Source: Novosphingobium sp. NDB2Meth1
GTDB taxonomy: Bacteria; Pseudomonadota; Alphaproteobacteria; Sphingomonadales; Sphingomonadaceae
Assembly (NCBI RefSeq): GCF_900117425.1
Contig: NZ_FPEH01000012.1
Location: 310,001-374,000, forward strand
Reading direction: 5' to 3'
Length of the DNA: 64,000 nucleotides
In this document: in pieces, positions 18,301-26,180 of the stretch
How the letters are laid out: every line of letters starts with the position of its first letter
Numbering within the stretch: position 1 is the first letter of the stretch
Notes under the pieces: generated by a model
The model's database searches: none
What the model saw: only the letters and a program-made list of their open reading frames with translations
Told to the model about the DNA's origin: nothing
Program-made: the position numbers and the translations under genes

Positions 18301-18512
18301 ATCGATTCCTCGAGCGGGGCGGCAATGGTTTCAGCCAGCGTTTCAGCGGTCGCGCCGGGGTAGTTCGCCGAGACGACCACCGTGGGCGGGGCGATTTCCG
18401 GATACTGGCCGACGGGCAGCGACGGGTAGGCAATCGCCCCGATGATGACGATCAGGATCGACAGCACCGCCGCGAAGATCGGACGGTCGATGAAGAAATG
18501 CGGCAGGCGCAT
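15330..18512 (-). CDS. RND multidrug efflux permease (AcrB/MexB, HAE1 family)
   Basis: 1060 aa, the normal length for HAE1 pumps. It has 12 predicted helices and two large periplasmic loops. The proton-relay residues are in place: the Asp pair in GIVVDDAIVVVENIERLM and the lysine in IGLAAKNAILIVEFARQ. The N-terminus (FFIDRPIFAAVLSI) is typical. It would drive export of hydrophobic compounds from periplasm and inner membrane, using the proton gradient. It sits between its adaptor (1-bp overlap) and its outer-membrane factor (4-bp overlap). No TetR-type repressor gene is adjacent. Confidence 0.92.
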   Translation of the reverse strand: MRLPHFFIDRPIFAAVLSILIVIIGAIAYPSLPVGQYPEIAPPTVVVSANYPGATAETLAETIAAPLEESINGVENMIYMQSSSTGDGNVAITVTFKAGTNVDQAQVLVQNRVATAEPRLPEEVRQIGVTVRKNSPDLLMVANLYSPDKSLSQQYISNYATLQVIDRLSRIPGVGGVRIIGGRDYNMRVWIDPDAAASRNLTVDEIIAAIRAQNAQVAAGSVGQPPFNQGGTAFQLGIQTAGRLTSTDEFGDIIIKRDEEGRLTRLRDIARLELGAQDYGTNAYRDGYPSFGLAVTQLPGSNALKTAAAVDAELEALSKSFPPGLVYSVPFHPTEYISASIEAVQHTLLEAIVLVALVVLVFLQSWRASIIPILAIPVSLIGSFAAMAAFGFSLNNLSLFGLVLAIGIVVDDAIVVVENIERLMEEEGLTPREAAHKTMDEVSGALIAIALVLCGVFIPTAFIPGISGAFYKQFALTIVSATAISAFVSLTLSPALAALILKPRDHEETPCPTGWRGLPVRFARGFNQRFETLSQRYGRLTARLVRSLGMIGVAYVLLLVIAGWRFYETPTGFIPAQDQSYLIGVVQLPPGSSLQRTDEIVQAAAKIARENPAVKATIAFAGFDGATFTTAPNAGAIFITLKDFAHRKASADQVANELRKSYGSITAGNVLVVPPPPVRGIGTGGGFKMMIEDRTGAGYAALEGAAFKMMMAANQQPGLTSVFTTFNTKTPRLKADIDRERAEQIGVPVERVFATLGTYLGSTYVNDFNFLGRTFRVTAQADAPYRDDIGDILRLKTRSASGAMVPLAAVMTLKNDSGPYRVVRFNLYPAAELQGDTKRGFSSGQSLTTMDQLAKANLPAGFTYEWTELAYQQQQAGNTGILVFGLAVVFVFLLLAAQYESLVLPLAVILIVPMCLLAAIVGVDIMGRDNNILTQIGLVVLIGLAAKNAILIVEFARQGEDEGLEPRAAAERAAHQRLRPIVMTSIAFILGTLPLVIATGPGAEMRSALGIAVFFGMIGVTGFGLLFTPSFYIISRNFGERVGQWLRRKPKALPAAEGEA

Positions 18513-19699
18513 TACTTGGCCGTGGCTTCTGCCGCTGCGGGCGCCGCGATGGCGTTCGAGGCAGGGGAATCCGCTGCCGCGCGGGGCTTCATCGTGATGA
18601 GCTTGGCATCGACCGGCATGCCGGGCTGGAGCCGCGCGAGGCCATCGAGAATGACCTTTTCGGTCGGCGTGAGGCCGGTCTTGATCACGCGCAGGCCTTC
18701 GACGAGCGGGCCGGTCTCGACATTGCGCTGGAGGCTCTTGCCGTCCTTGTCGACGACGTAGACGAAGCGGCGGGTCTGGTCGGTGACAATGGCTTCATCG
18801 GGGACAAGCAGTGCGCTGTAGGTGCCCGAGCCGAGCAGGCGGGCGCGGCCGAACATGCCGGGGACGAGGAAGCCATTCGGGTTGCTGACTTCAGCGAAAG
18901 CGCGGATCGTGCCGGAATTGCGGTCGATCGCGTTGTCGACGAACTTCATCAGGCCGTGCCAGCGGTAGCTTGTCTCGTCCGCCAGCTTGATGTCGACCGG
19001 ATTGGGGGCATAGCGCGAGGATTCGCGCTCGCCCGCCTGCGCCTGGCGGACATATTTGAGGTAGAAGGTTTCCGCGCCTTCGAAGGCGAAGCGGATCGGA
19101 TTGACGGTGACGATGCGGGTGAGCACCGTCTGCCCGGCGGCTACATAAGTGCCGATCGAGACGCGCTTGTCCGAGACGCGCCCGCTGATCGGGGAGCGGA
19201 CCGTAGTGAAGGAAAGATCGAGCGACTTGGCTTCGAGGTTTGCCCTGGCTGCGTCGGCGGCTGCGACGGCGCTGCGCAAGTTGGCTTCCTTGGTCTCGAA
19301 CTCCTCGCGGCTGACGGCCTGCGCATCGACAAGCTTCTGCGCGCGGGCCAGCTCGGTACGGGCATTGGTCAGGGCCGCCTGGGCCTTGGCGAGATCGGCG
19401 CGGGCCTGTTCGGCGGCGGCGCGATAGGGGCGCGGATCGATGGTGAAGAGGACCTGGCCCTTCGCCACTTCGACGCCTTCGCGGAAGTTCACGCTTTCGA
19501 CCGTGCCGGAGATGCGCGGGCGAATCTCGACGTCCTGCACGGCTTCGAACCGGCCGACGTAGTCGTCCCAATCGACCACCTGCCGCTTCAGCGGAACGGC
19601 GGCGGAGACATGCGGCTTGGGGGGTGGCGGGGGTGCTGACGGGGAGCAAGCGGCGAGGGCCGCTGCGGCGAGGAGGGGGAGAGAAATGATTCGACGCAC
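18512..19699 (-). CDS. RND efflux periplasmic adaptor lipoprotein (AcrA/MexA type)
   Basis: 395 aa. The signal peptide ends at a lipobox (LAAC), followed by a proline-rich linker (PSAPPPPPKPH). The core has the lipoyl halves (VEIRPRISGTVESVNFREG and RSPISGRVSDKRV) around a coiled-coil hairpin at about 95-165, then beta-barrel and membrane-proximal domains. It links permease and outer-membrane duct. The start is GTG, with GAGAG 4-5 nt upstream. It is the first gene of the operon, and the 180-bp region ahead of it must hold the promoters for this pump and for the divergent molybdenum hydroxylase. Confidence 0.9.
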   Translation of the reverse strand: MRRIISLPLLAAAALAACSPSAPPPPPKPHVSAAVPLKRQVVDWDDYVGRFEAVQDVEIRPRISGTVESVNFREGVEVAKGQVLFTIDPRPYRAAAEQARADLAKAQAALTNARTELARAQKLVDAQAVSREEFETKEANLRSAVAAADAARANLEAKSLDLSFTTVRSPISGRVSDKRVSIGTYVAAGQTVLTRIVTVNPIRFAFEGAETFYLKYVRQAQAGERESSRYAPNPVDIKLADETSYRWHGLMKFVDNAIDRNSGTIRAFAEVSNPNGFLVPGMFGRARLLGSGTYSALLVPDEAIVTDQTRRFVYVVDKDGKSLQRNVETGPLVEGLRVIKTGLTPTEKVILDGLARLQPGMPVDAKLITMKPRAAADSPASNAIAAPAAAEATAK

Positions 19700-19879
19700 T
19701 TAACTCTCGTAAGTGTCCTAGTTTCAAAGTGCAACGCCTGCTGCGGTGCAGCGAGGTGACCCGACAGGGTGAAGATCATCCCCCCGGACCTTCACCGCGC
19801 ACTCCCGTCTTGGCAGTGGCGCAGGGCGTGATCAGTTGCTACAAGCAACGCAAATGGATGCCGGTGGGGAGTAAAACGC
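19700..19879. promoter_or_regulatory. Divergent promoter region, RND pump / molybdenum hydroxylase
   Basis: 180 bp separate two divergent operons. The region is less GC-rich near the pump gene (AAGTGTCCTAGTTTCAAAGTG). I see no clear long palindrome and no regulator gene, so control must come from elsewhere. Confidence 0.4.
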
Positions 19880-20362
19880 GTGGCAATCGAGGCAAAGGTG
19901 AATGGCAAGCCGGTGAGCTTCGCAGGGGAACCGGATACCCCGCTGCTCTGGGCGATCCGCGAAGAGCTGGGGATGACCGGCACCAAGTTCGGCTGCGGGA
20001 TCGCGGCCTGCGGGGCCTGCAGCGTGCATATCGACGGCGAGATCACGCGCTCGTGCAGCGTGCCGATCAGCGACGTGGCCGGCAAGTCGATCACCACGAT
20101 CGAAGGCCTCGCCGCCGCTGATGGAACGTTGACCGCGTTGCAACAAGCATGGATCGCGCATCAGGTGCCGCAGTGCGGCTATTGCCAGTCGGGCCAGATC
20201 ATGGCCGCGGCGGCCTTGCTGGCGAAGACGCCCAAGCCGACCGACGCCGATATCGACGCGGCGATGACCAATATCTGCCGCTGCGGGACTTATCCGCGCA
20301 TCCGCGCCGCGATCCATGATGTGGCCGGCACTGCCGCCACTCCCGCCACCAACCCGGCCTGA
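19880..20362 (+). CDS. [2Fe-2S] small subunit of a molybdenum hydroxylase (IorA-like)
   Basis: 160 aa carrying two iron-sulfur motifs. The plant-ferredoxin-like set is [15 protein letters not shown] with a later C (residues ~38-60). The second set, characteristic of the xanthine oxidase family, is CGYCQSGQ and [12 protein letters not shown]. The size and layout match the alpha subunit of isoquinoline 1-oxidoreductase and the aldehyde oxidases. It would pass electrons from the molybdenum subunit encoded 11 bp downstream. The start is GTG with TGGGGAG about 8 nt upstream. It has no signal peptide and probably folds with its partner before Tat export. Confidence 0.88.
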   Translation: MAIEAKVNGKPVSFAGEPDTPLLWAIREELGMTGTKFGCGIAACGACSVHIDGEITRSCSVPISDVAGKSITTIEGLAAADGTLTALQQAWIAHQVPQCGYCQSGQIMAAAALLAKTPKPTDADIDAAMTNICRCGTYPRIRAAIHDVAGTAATPATNPA

Positions 20363-20373
20363 GGAGAACGCAG

Positions 20374-22569
20374 ATGGGCATGATCCGCAGAACCTTCCTC
20401 ATCGGCGGCGCGGCACTGGTCGGCGGCGGCATTTTCGCGGTCCAGTATGGCGACAGCTCGGCCAGGTCGCAGGCGGCCAAGCTGACCGACGGCAAGGACG
20501 GACACAATTTCGGCACCTGGCTGCGCATCGGCGAGGACGACACCGTCACGCTCTATTCGCCGCACACCGATATCGGGCAGGGTTCGAACACCGGCCTCGC
20601 GCAGATGCTGGCCGAAGAGCTGGACGCCGACTGGAGCAAGCTTTCGGTCGTTTCGGCGCCCGCTGAGTCCGCGTTTGCCAACGTGGTGCTGGGCAAGGGC
20701 TTCCTTTCGGAAATGAGCGGCTATCCGGGCATCATCGGGGCGATGCCGATGTCGCTGCTGGGAACGATCGCGCGGCAGCTCAACCTGCAGATCACCGGCG
20801 GTTCTTCGGCACTTCGCTTCACCGGGCAGCACGGGCTGCGGGTGCTGGGCGCAGGCACGCGTCAGGCGCTGATCGAGACGGCGGCGGGGCGCATGGGCGT
20901 TCCGGCGGGCGAACTGGCGACAGCGGACGGCAAGGTTGTCCATGCCAAGTCGGGCAAGTCGCTGCGCTACGGCGAACTCGCGGCGGAAGCGGCGACGCGC
21001 AGTCTTTCGACCAAGGTGGCCCTGAAGGAGCCCAAGGACTTCAAGCACATGGGGAAATCCGTTCCCCGCTTCGACATTCCGGCCAAGGTCAACGGCACCG
21101 CGCAATACGGCATGGACGTGATGAAACCCGGCATGCGGGTGGCGACGGTGATCGCGGCGCCGGTGCGCGGGGGCAAGCTGGAATCGGTGGATCCCAAGCC
21201 CGCGCTGGCCGTGGCGGGCGTCGAGAAGGTGATCAGCCTCGATGCCGCGGTGGTGGTGATCGCCAAGGGCTATTGGCAGGCGCTCAAGGGCGCGCGGGCG
21301 TTGGCGCCGAAGTTCACCGATGGTGGGCACAGCCTGCTGTCGACCGCGACGAACTTCGCCGAGCAGGACAAGCTGCGGAGCGAAGGCAAGCCGACCAAGA
21401 CCATGGGCGAGGGCGATGTCGATGCCGCGCTCAAGGCCAATGGCGTCAAGGTGATCGAGGCGGACTACCGCATGCCGTTCCTCCACCACGCGATGATGGA
21501 GCCGTTTGCGCTCACCGCGCATTACAAGGACGGGCACCTCGACGTGTGGGGCGGCATGCAGGACCCGCTCGGCGCCAAGGCCGCGGCGGCGAGCGCGGCG
21601 GGCCTTGGCGCGGACAAGGTGACGTTCCACCCGATGCTGATCGGCGGCAGCTTCGGTCGCCGCCTGCCGATGTACATGGAGATCGTCGACCAGGTCGCGC
21701 GGGTGGCGATGCAGGTGCCTTATCCGGTCAAGCTGATCTGGTCGCGCGAGGAGGAAGTCTCGCAAGGCGCGTACCGTCCGCAGAGCTCGGCCAAGCTGAC
21801 GGCGGCGCTCTCGGCGGACGGCAAGATCACCGCGTGGCGCAACGATTTCGCGCAGCCGGAGGATGGCCTGCGCGAAGTGCCGTTCTTCTACGATGTGCCC
21901 GCCGTGGCGCGGCGGCATTTCAAGCAGGTCTCGAACCAGACGGTCGGCGCGTGGCGTTCGGTCAATGCGACGCAGCATGGGTTCACGACCGAGAGCTTCA
22001 TGGACGAGCTCGCGCATACGGCGGGCGTCGATCCGGTCGAGTTCCGCCTCAAGCACCTGAAGCCCGGGCGGCACCGCACGGTGCTGGAGGAGGTGGCGAA
22101 GCGCAGCGGGTGGGGCTCGCCGATGGAGCCGGGCCATGCGCGCGGCGTGGCCGTGGTCGAATGCTTCAACACGATCGTCGGGCAGGTGATCGAGGCTTCG
22201 CTCGACGAGGCCGGCATGCCCAAGGTGCACAAGGCCTGGGCGGTGGTCGATTGCGGCACGGTGGTGAACCCGACGGCGGCCGAGGGGCAGATCCTCGGCG
22301 GGCTGGTGATGGGGCTTTCGTCGGGCATCGGCGAGGCGATCACGCTCGACAAGGGCGCGGTGCAGCAGAGCAATTTCAGCGACTATGAAGTGCTCAAGCT
22401 GGCGAACGCGCCGACGGTCGACGTGCACTTCATCAACAGCGGGGCGGAAATGGGCGGGATCGGCGAACCGGGCCTGCCACCGGCGACGCCAGCCTTGGCA
22501 AACGCGCTGTTCGCGCTGACGGGCAAGCGGGTGCGCTCGCTGCCGATCAAGGATCAGGCGAAGGCTTGA
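20374..22569 (+). CDS. Tat-exported molybdopterin-binding subunit (isoquinoline 1-oxidoreductase/aldehyde oxidase type)
   Basis: 731 aa. The N-terminus has a twin-arginine signal (IRRTFLIGGAALVGGG), pointing to periplasmic export of the assembled enzyme. Molybdopterin-binding segments include VWGGMQDPLGAK, LIGGSFGRRLP and GAWRSVN. The catalytic glutamate lies near the C-terminus in GIGEPGLPPATP. Family members hydroxylate N-heterocycles or oxidise aldehydes, using water as oxygen source. AGGAGA precedes the ATG. No cytochrome or XdhC-type maturation gene is next to it, so the electron acceptor and maturase must lie elsewhere. Confidence 0.87.
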   Translation: MGMIRRTFLIGGAALVGGGIFAVQYGDSSARSQAAKLTDGKDGHNFGTWLRIGEDDTVTLYSPHTDIGQGSNTGLAQMLAEELDADWSKLSVVSAPAESAFANVVLGKGFLSEMSGYPGIIGAMPMSLLGTIARQLNLQITGGSSALRFTGQHGLRVLGAGTRQALIETAAGRMGVPAGELATADGKVVHAKSGKSLRYGELAAEAATRSLSTKVALKEPKDFKHMGKSVPRFDIPAKVNGTAQYGMDVMKPGMRVATVIAAPVRGGKLESVDPKPALAVAGVEKVISLDAAVVVIAKGYWQALKGARALAPKFTDGGHSLLSTATNFAEQDKLRSEGKPTKTMGEGDVDAALKANGVKVIEADYRMPFLHHAMMEPFALTAHYKDGHLDVWGGMQDPLGAKAAAASAAGLGADKVTFHPMLIGGSFGRRLPMYMEIVDQVARVAMQVPYPVKLIWSREEEVSQGAYRPQSSAKLTAALSADGKITAWRNDFAQPEDGLREVPFFYDVPAVARRHFKQVSNQTVGAWRSVNATQHGFTTESFMDELAHTAGVDPVEFRLKHLKPGRHRTVLEEVAKRSGWGSPMEPGHARGVAVVECFNTIVGQVIEASLDEAGMPKVHKAWAVVDCGTVVNPTAAEGQILGGLVMGLSSGIGEAITLDKGAVQQSNFSDYEVLKLANAPTVDVHFINSGAEMGGIGEPGLPPATPALANALFALTGKRVRSLPIKDQAKA

Positions 22570-22630
22570 TTTCGAGGGGTTGCGGGACTCCGGATCGAGT
22601 CCGGGGTTTCGGACTGCTGCCTTCTCCTTT

Positions 22631-22658
22631 CGTCATTCCCGCCTTCGCGGGAATGACG
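22631..22658. terminator. Perfect 12-bp hairpin between convergent genes
   Basis: CGTCATTCCCGC, CTTC loop, then the exact complement GCGGGAATGACG. It belongs to the same repeat family as 5956-6036. A shorter inverted repeat (GGACTC/GAGTCC) lies about 40 bp before it. The position between the molybdenum hydroxylase and GH2 stops suggests it ends transcription from one or both sides. Confidence 0.6.
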
Positions 22659-22676
22659 AGGGTGGGGAATGATCGG

Positions 22677-25600
22677 TTACGGAGCCAGACCTGTCGCGCT
22701 TTCCGGCACATTCCAGCCGCGGATCGCGATGCTGGCGGGCTTGGCGCTGGGGGGGACACGCACGGTGAGGGTGCGCGCCTCGCCCGGCATCAGTGAGATG
22801 TAGTTGTCTTCGTAGAAGACGGGGAGGACGCGGGCGCCTGCCTTGTCGAGGACGGTGAGCTTGATCGCGAGTGCGGGGGTTTTGCCGGTGTTGGCGAGGC
22901 TGAGGATGAGCGGGCGGTCGCTGCCCTGCGGCGCCCCGGCCTTGGCTGTGAGGCTGATCGCGGCGGCGGGCATCGTGTTCAGGTCGCGGTAGGCGGCGGT
23001 GTCGCGGCCGCGCCAGTAGAAATTGCGGCTGAGCAGCGCGCCCTTGGTATCGACGAGATCGAGCGCGACGAGGACCATCGCGCCATTCGTCATGAGCGGG
23101 GCGAGATCGACTGTTCCTGCCGGCGTTGCCGTGTTGGCCGGAGCGTTCAGCGGCATTTCCTGCTGGAGGAGTGTACGTCCCGCCAGATCCGTCACGCGCA
23201 CCTTGGCCGTCAGCGCCGGGATATCCCCGCGCGTGGTGTTGATCACCATGAGCTGGTTGTCCGGCAGGTTGAGCTGGATGTGCACTGGTTCCGCTCCGGC
23301 GCGGGCGCCGTAGTAGGCGGCGTGGGTGTCCATGTCCGAGCTGTAGAGCTGCCAGGCGTTGGAAGGCCACGAGGGGTGGGTCATCCAGAACAGGCGGCCG
23401 GAGTTTTTCGTCCACAAGTGGCCGAGGAAGCCTTCCATCATCGCCTTGTGCGTCTCGAGGTTCATCATCTGTGCCTTGCGCTCGAAGTCCGCGAGGCTGG
23501 TCGCGGGGCCGAACATGGCGGCCAGCGTGTCCATGAAGGTGCGCGTGTCGCCGTTCCCGCTGAAGTGCCAGTCATGGTAGGCCATGGTATCGCCGAGCGG
23601 CCAGCGGTCGGCGGCAGGCACGCTGGCTTCGATGGCTTCGCGGGTGGCGAGGCTGGGGGTGCCGGTTTCGACCGAGAAGCCGCTGGCAAGATCGGTGAAA
23701 TAGCCTTCTGGCGGGCGGTAATTGTAGGGGCCGCTCCCTTGCAGGTTCACGACGTTGGAGGAGCCAGTGTACCAGCGGGTGCCATCGAGCCGCTGCACGA
23801 GCGCATCGAGGCCTTCGTTGAGCGCGGGATAGGGGACGCCTTCGTTGCGGCCGAACCAGACCACGATCGAGGGGTGATTGCGGTAGCGCGCGATGGTGTC
23901 TGCCGCATTGGCGAGGAAGAGCTGCGGGTCCTCGGGCTCGATCTGGAAATCCTGCGTGGACTGCCAGAAATCGTTGAGGATCATCATGCCATTCTCGTCG
24001 GCAAGGTCGTAGAACGCGGCTTGCGTGTTGTTGCCCATCCAGTTGCGGATGACGTTCATGTGGGCTTCGCGCTCGAGCCGGAAATAGGGTTCGAGCTCGG
24101 CGCGGCCGAAGCGCTTCATCGCATCGTCCATGCCCCAGCTGCCGCCGCGCGCGGCGATGCGCACGCCGTTGACGCGCAAGGTGAGGTGGGGGAGCTGGGT
24201 CGACGGCGGGACGGGGCGCACGGCGGGGGATTTTTCGCCTGCGGGGGTCAGGCTTTGTGCCCAGCCGAGCGGGGTCTGCTTGATGGCGCTGTGGCGGACG
24301 TCGATCAGGGGTAGTTCGCCGGGTCTGGCGTCGGTGGGATCGACTTCGACGCGGTTCAAACGGCCTGCGTGGTCGAACAGCGCGAGCTCGTAGCTGACTT
24401 CGCGAATGCCGAAGCGCAAGGATCGGGTGTCGGAGGGCTGGCCATTGGCGGCGGCGGAGAGGGTGAGGGTGTAGAGGGCCGGGTCGCCGTAACCGTTGGG
24501 CCACCAGAGGCGGGGGTTGGCGATGTGGAGCGCGGGGTCGGTCGTCGGTGAGAAGGCGACGGTGGTTTCGCCGGGGGCGGCGGTGACGGTGCGGGTAAGG
24601 GTGATGTCGCCGATCTTTGCGGTTACGGTGACGGGGATTGGCTGCGCGGCGGGGTTGGTGAGCGGGACCGTGATGGTGATATCGGCGCTGTCGGTTTTCG
24701 GGAGCGGCAGGTCGGTGACGACGTGCGGATCGCCAAGGCGGACGGGGCCGGTCGCTTCGAGCGCGACGCCTTGCCAGAGGCCGGTGTTGCGATCGCGGAT
24801 GCCGGGGATCCAGTCCCAGCCCTCGGTGGCGACGAAGGTGGGCCCGTCGATGGCAAGCTGGCCGCCGTTTTCGCCGACGCCGCCCTTGATCGATTGCTCG
24901 TGCGGGATGCCGGGGTGCGGAGGAGGACTGACTTTGACGGCGACCACGTTTTCGCCGGCCAAGGGCGCGAAGGCGAAGCGGCCGCGGGCGAAGGCGCCTT
25001 TCATGGTGCCGGCGCGGATGCCGTTGATCCAGACTTCGGCGGCGTAGTTGATCCCGTCGAAGCGCAGGGCGAGGGATTTTCCGGCGGCTTCGGCGGGGAG
25101 GGTGAAGCTGGTGCGGTACCAGTAGTCCTGCCGGGCGAGGCTTTCGGGAATCGCGAGGTTGTTGAGGCCGTAGTACGGATCCGGGTAGATGCCGCGGTCG
25201 ACCATGGTGGCGAGGACCGTGCCGGGGACGCGCGCGGCGAGCCACCTGGCGGTGTCGACGCCGGGGCGGGAGAGGGCGGCGCCATCAGCGGGGCCGAGAT
25301 CGGGGGCGGGGATCAGCCTCCAGCCATTCATTTGCCACTCGCCCGGAGTGGCGGGGGGGGGCGCGGGCTGGGCCTTGACCGGGATGGCACGGGGGGCGCT
25401 GGGCGGGGTGTTGGCGTGCGGGAGGAGCCAGGCGTCCTGCTGTTCGGTGAGGCCTATGTTTGCCTTGCGCTGGAAGGGCCAGCCGACGCCGACATCGCGG
25501 AACTGGACGACGGTGAAATCGGGGCGCTGGGCGAAGAGGGTGGCGGGGTCGCGGACGGTGTTGTCGAGCGTGGCTTCGGCGAGGGAACCGGCGAAGTGGG

Positions 25601-26078
25601 GCTTGCCGGGGAGCGGCGGGGCGATGGCGATGCGGGGTTCGCTTGCCGGGCCGGTTGCGGGCTGCTGCGCGGCGAGCTTGCCATCGATGAACAGGTGGGC
25701 CGTTTTGCCGTCGAATGTGGCGGCGAGGTGGGTCCAGCGTCCGGCGGTGAGTGGGGTGGCGGCGGTGATCAGCGTCTGCCCCAGGCGCAGGGCGGGGCGG
25801 CCGTCCATGAGGACGAGCGCGCGGCCTTGCTGGATCAGGGTGACTTCGCCGGGCTGGATGCGGTCAGGATTGATCCATGTCGAGAGCGTGAAGGGCGCGT
25901 TGGCCGCGGCAGCCGGGATTTCGCGCTCGATCCCGATGCCGCCTTCGAGGATGCGGACGTTGTAGGGGCCGCCGCCGTCGGGCACTTCGGCATGGACCGG
26001 CGCGGCGTTGAGCGCGCTGGCGGCAATAGCACCGGCGACAGGGAGGAGCGGCGCCAGATGGCGCGCAATTGTAGGCAT
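22677..26078 (-). CDS. Secreted LamG-GH2 glycosidase (exo-beta-glucosaminidase/mannosidase-like)
   Basis: 1133 aa. A signal peptide (cleavage near VHAEV) is followed by a LamG/concanavalin-like domain (about 40-190; FTLSTWINPD, AGRWTHLAATFDG), then the GH2 sugar-binding, immunoglobulin-like and TIM-barrel domains. The acid/base glutamate is in WFGRNEG and the likely nucleophile in FSVETGTPS. That second motif resembles exo-beta-glucosaminidases more than LacZ. The N-terminal LamG domain is unusual for this family and may bind polysaccharide. Start: ATG with GAGAG upstream. It is probably periplasmic and trims glycans for the neighbouring TonB-receptor locus. Confidence 0.82.
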   Translation of the reverse strand: MPTIARHLAPLLPVAGAIAASALNAAPVHAEVPDGGGPYNVRILEGGIGIEREIPAAAANAPFTLSTWINPDRIQPGEVTLIQQGRALVLMDGRPALRLGQTLITAATPLTAGRWTHLAATFDGKTAHLFIDGKLAAQQPATGPASEPRIAIAPPLPGKPHFAGSLAEATLDNTVRDPATLFAQRPDFTVVQFRDVGVGWPFQRKANIGLTEQQDAWLLPHANTPPSAPRAIPVKAQPAPPPATPGEWQMNGWRLIPAPDLGPADGAALSRPGVDTARWLAARVPGTVLATMVDRGIYPDPYYGLNNLAIPESLARQDYWYRTSFTLPAEAAGKSLALRFDGINYAAEVWINGIRAGTMKGAFARGRFAFAPLAGENVVAVKVSPPPHPGIPHEQSIKGGVGENGGQLAIDGPTFVATEGWDWIPGIRDRNTGLWQGVALEATGPVRLGDPHVVTDLPLPKTDSADITITVPLTNPAAQPIPVTVTAKIGDITLTRTVTAAPGETTVAFSPTTDPALHIANPRLWWPNGYGDPALYTLTLSAAANGQPSDTRSLRFGIREVSYELALFDHAGRLNRVEVDPTDARPGELPLIDVRHSAIKQTPLGWAQSLTPAGEKSPAVRPVPPSTQLPHLTLRVNGVRIAARGGSWGMDDAMKRFGRAELEPYFRLEREAHMNVIRNWMGNNTQAAFYDLADENGMMILNDFWQSTQDFQIEPEDPQLFLANAADTIARYRNHPSIVVWFGRNEGVPYPALNEGLDALVQRLDGTRWYTGSSNVVNLQGSGPYNYRPPEGYFTDLASGFSVETGTPSLATREAIEASVPAADRWPLGDTMAYHDWHFSGNGDTRTFMDTLAAMFGPATSLADFERKAQMMNLETHKAMMEGFLGHLWTKNSGRLFWMTHPSWPSNAWQLYSSDMDTHAAYYGARAGAEPVHIQLNLPDNQLMVINTTRGDIPALTAKVRVTDLAGRTLLQQEMPLNAPANTATPAGTVDLAPLMTNGAMVLVALDLVDTKGALLSRNFYWRGRDTAAYRDLNTMPAAAISLTAKAGAPQGSDRPLILSLANTGKTPALAIKLTVLDKAGARVLPVFYEDNYISLMPGEARTLTVRVPPSAKPASIAIRGWNVPESATGLAP

Positions 26079-26124
26079 TTCCGGTCTCTCCCCTCGCCTC
26101 CCGGTGTGTTAGGCCCGGATCGGC

Positions 26125-26147
26125 TGACAACGCAATCAAGTGGCGTT
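26125..26147. promoter_or_regulatory. Candidate LacI-family half-site in the GH2 promoter
   Basis: TGACAACG (26125-26132) matches the left part of the palindrome at 28797-28810. It forms an inverted repeat, AACGC-N9-GCGTT (26129-26147), 51 bp from the GH2 start. An AT-rich stretch follows at 26152-26180. Confidence 0.35.
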
Positions 26148-26180
26148 ACCATAGTCAAATAAAAATATAAAATAAATGCA

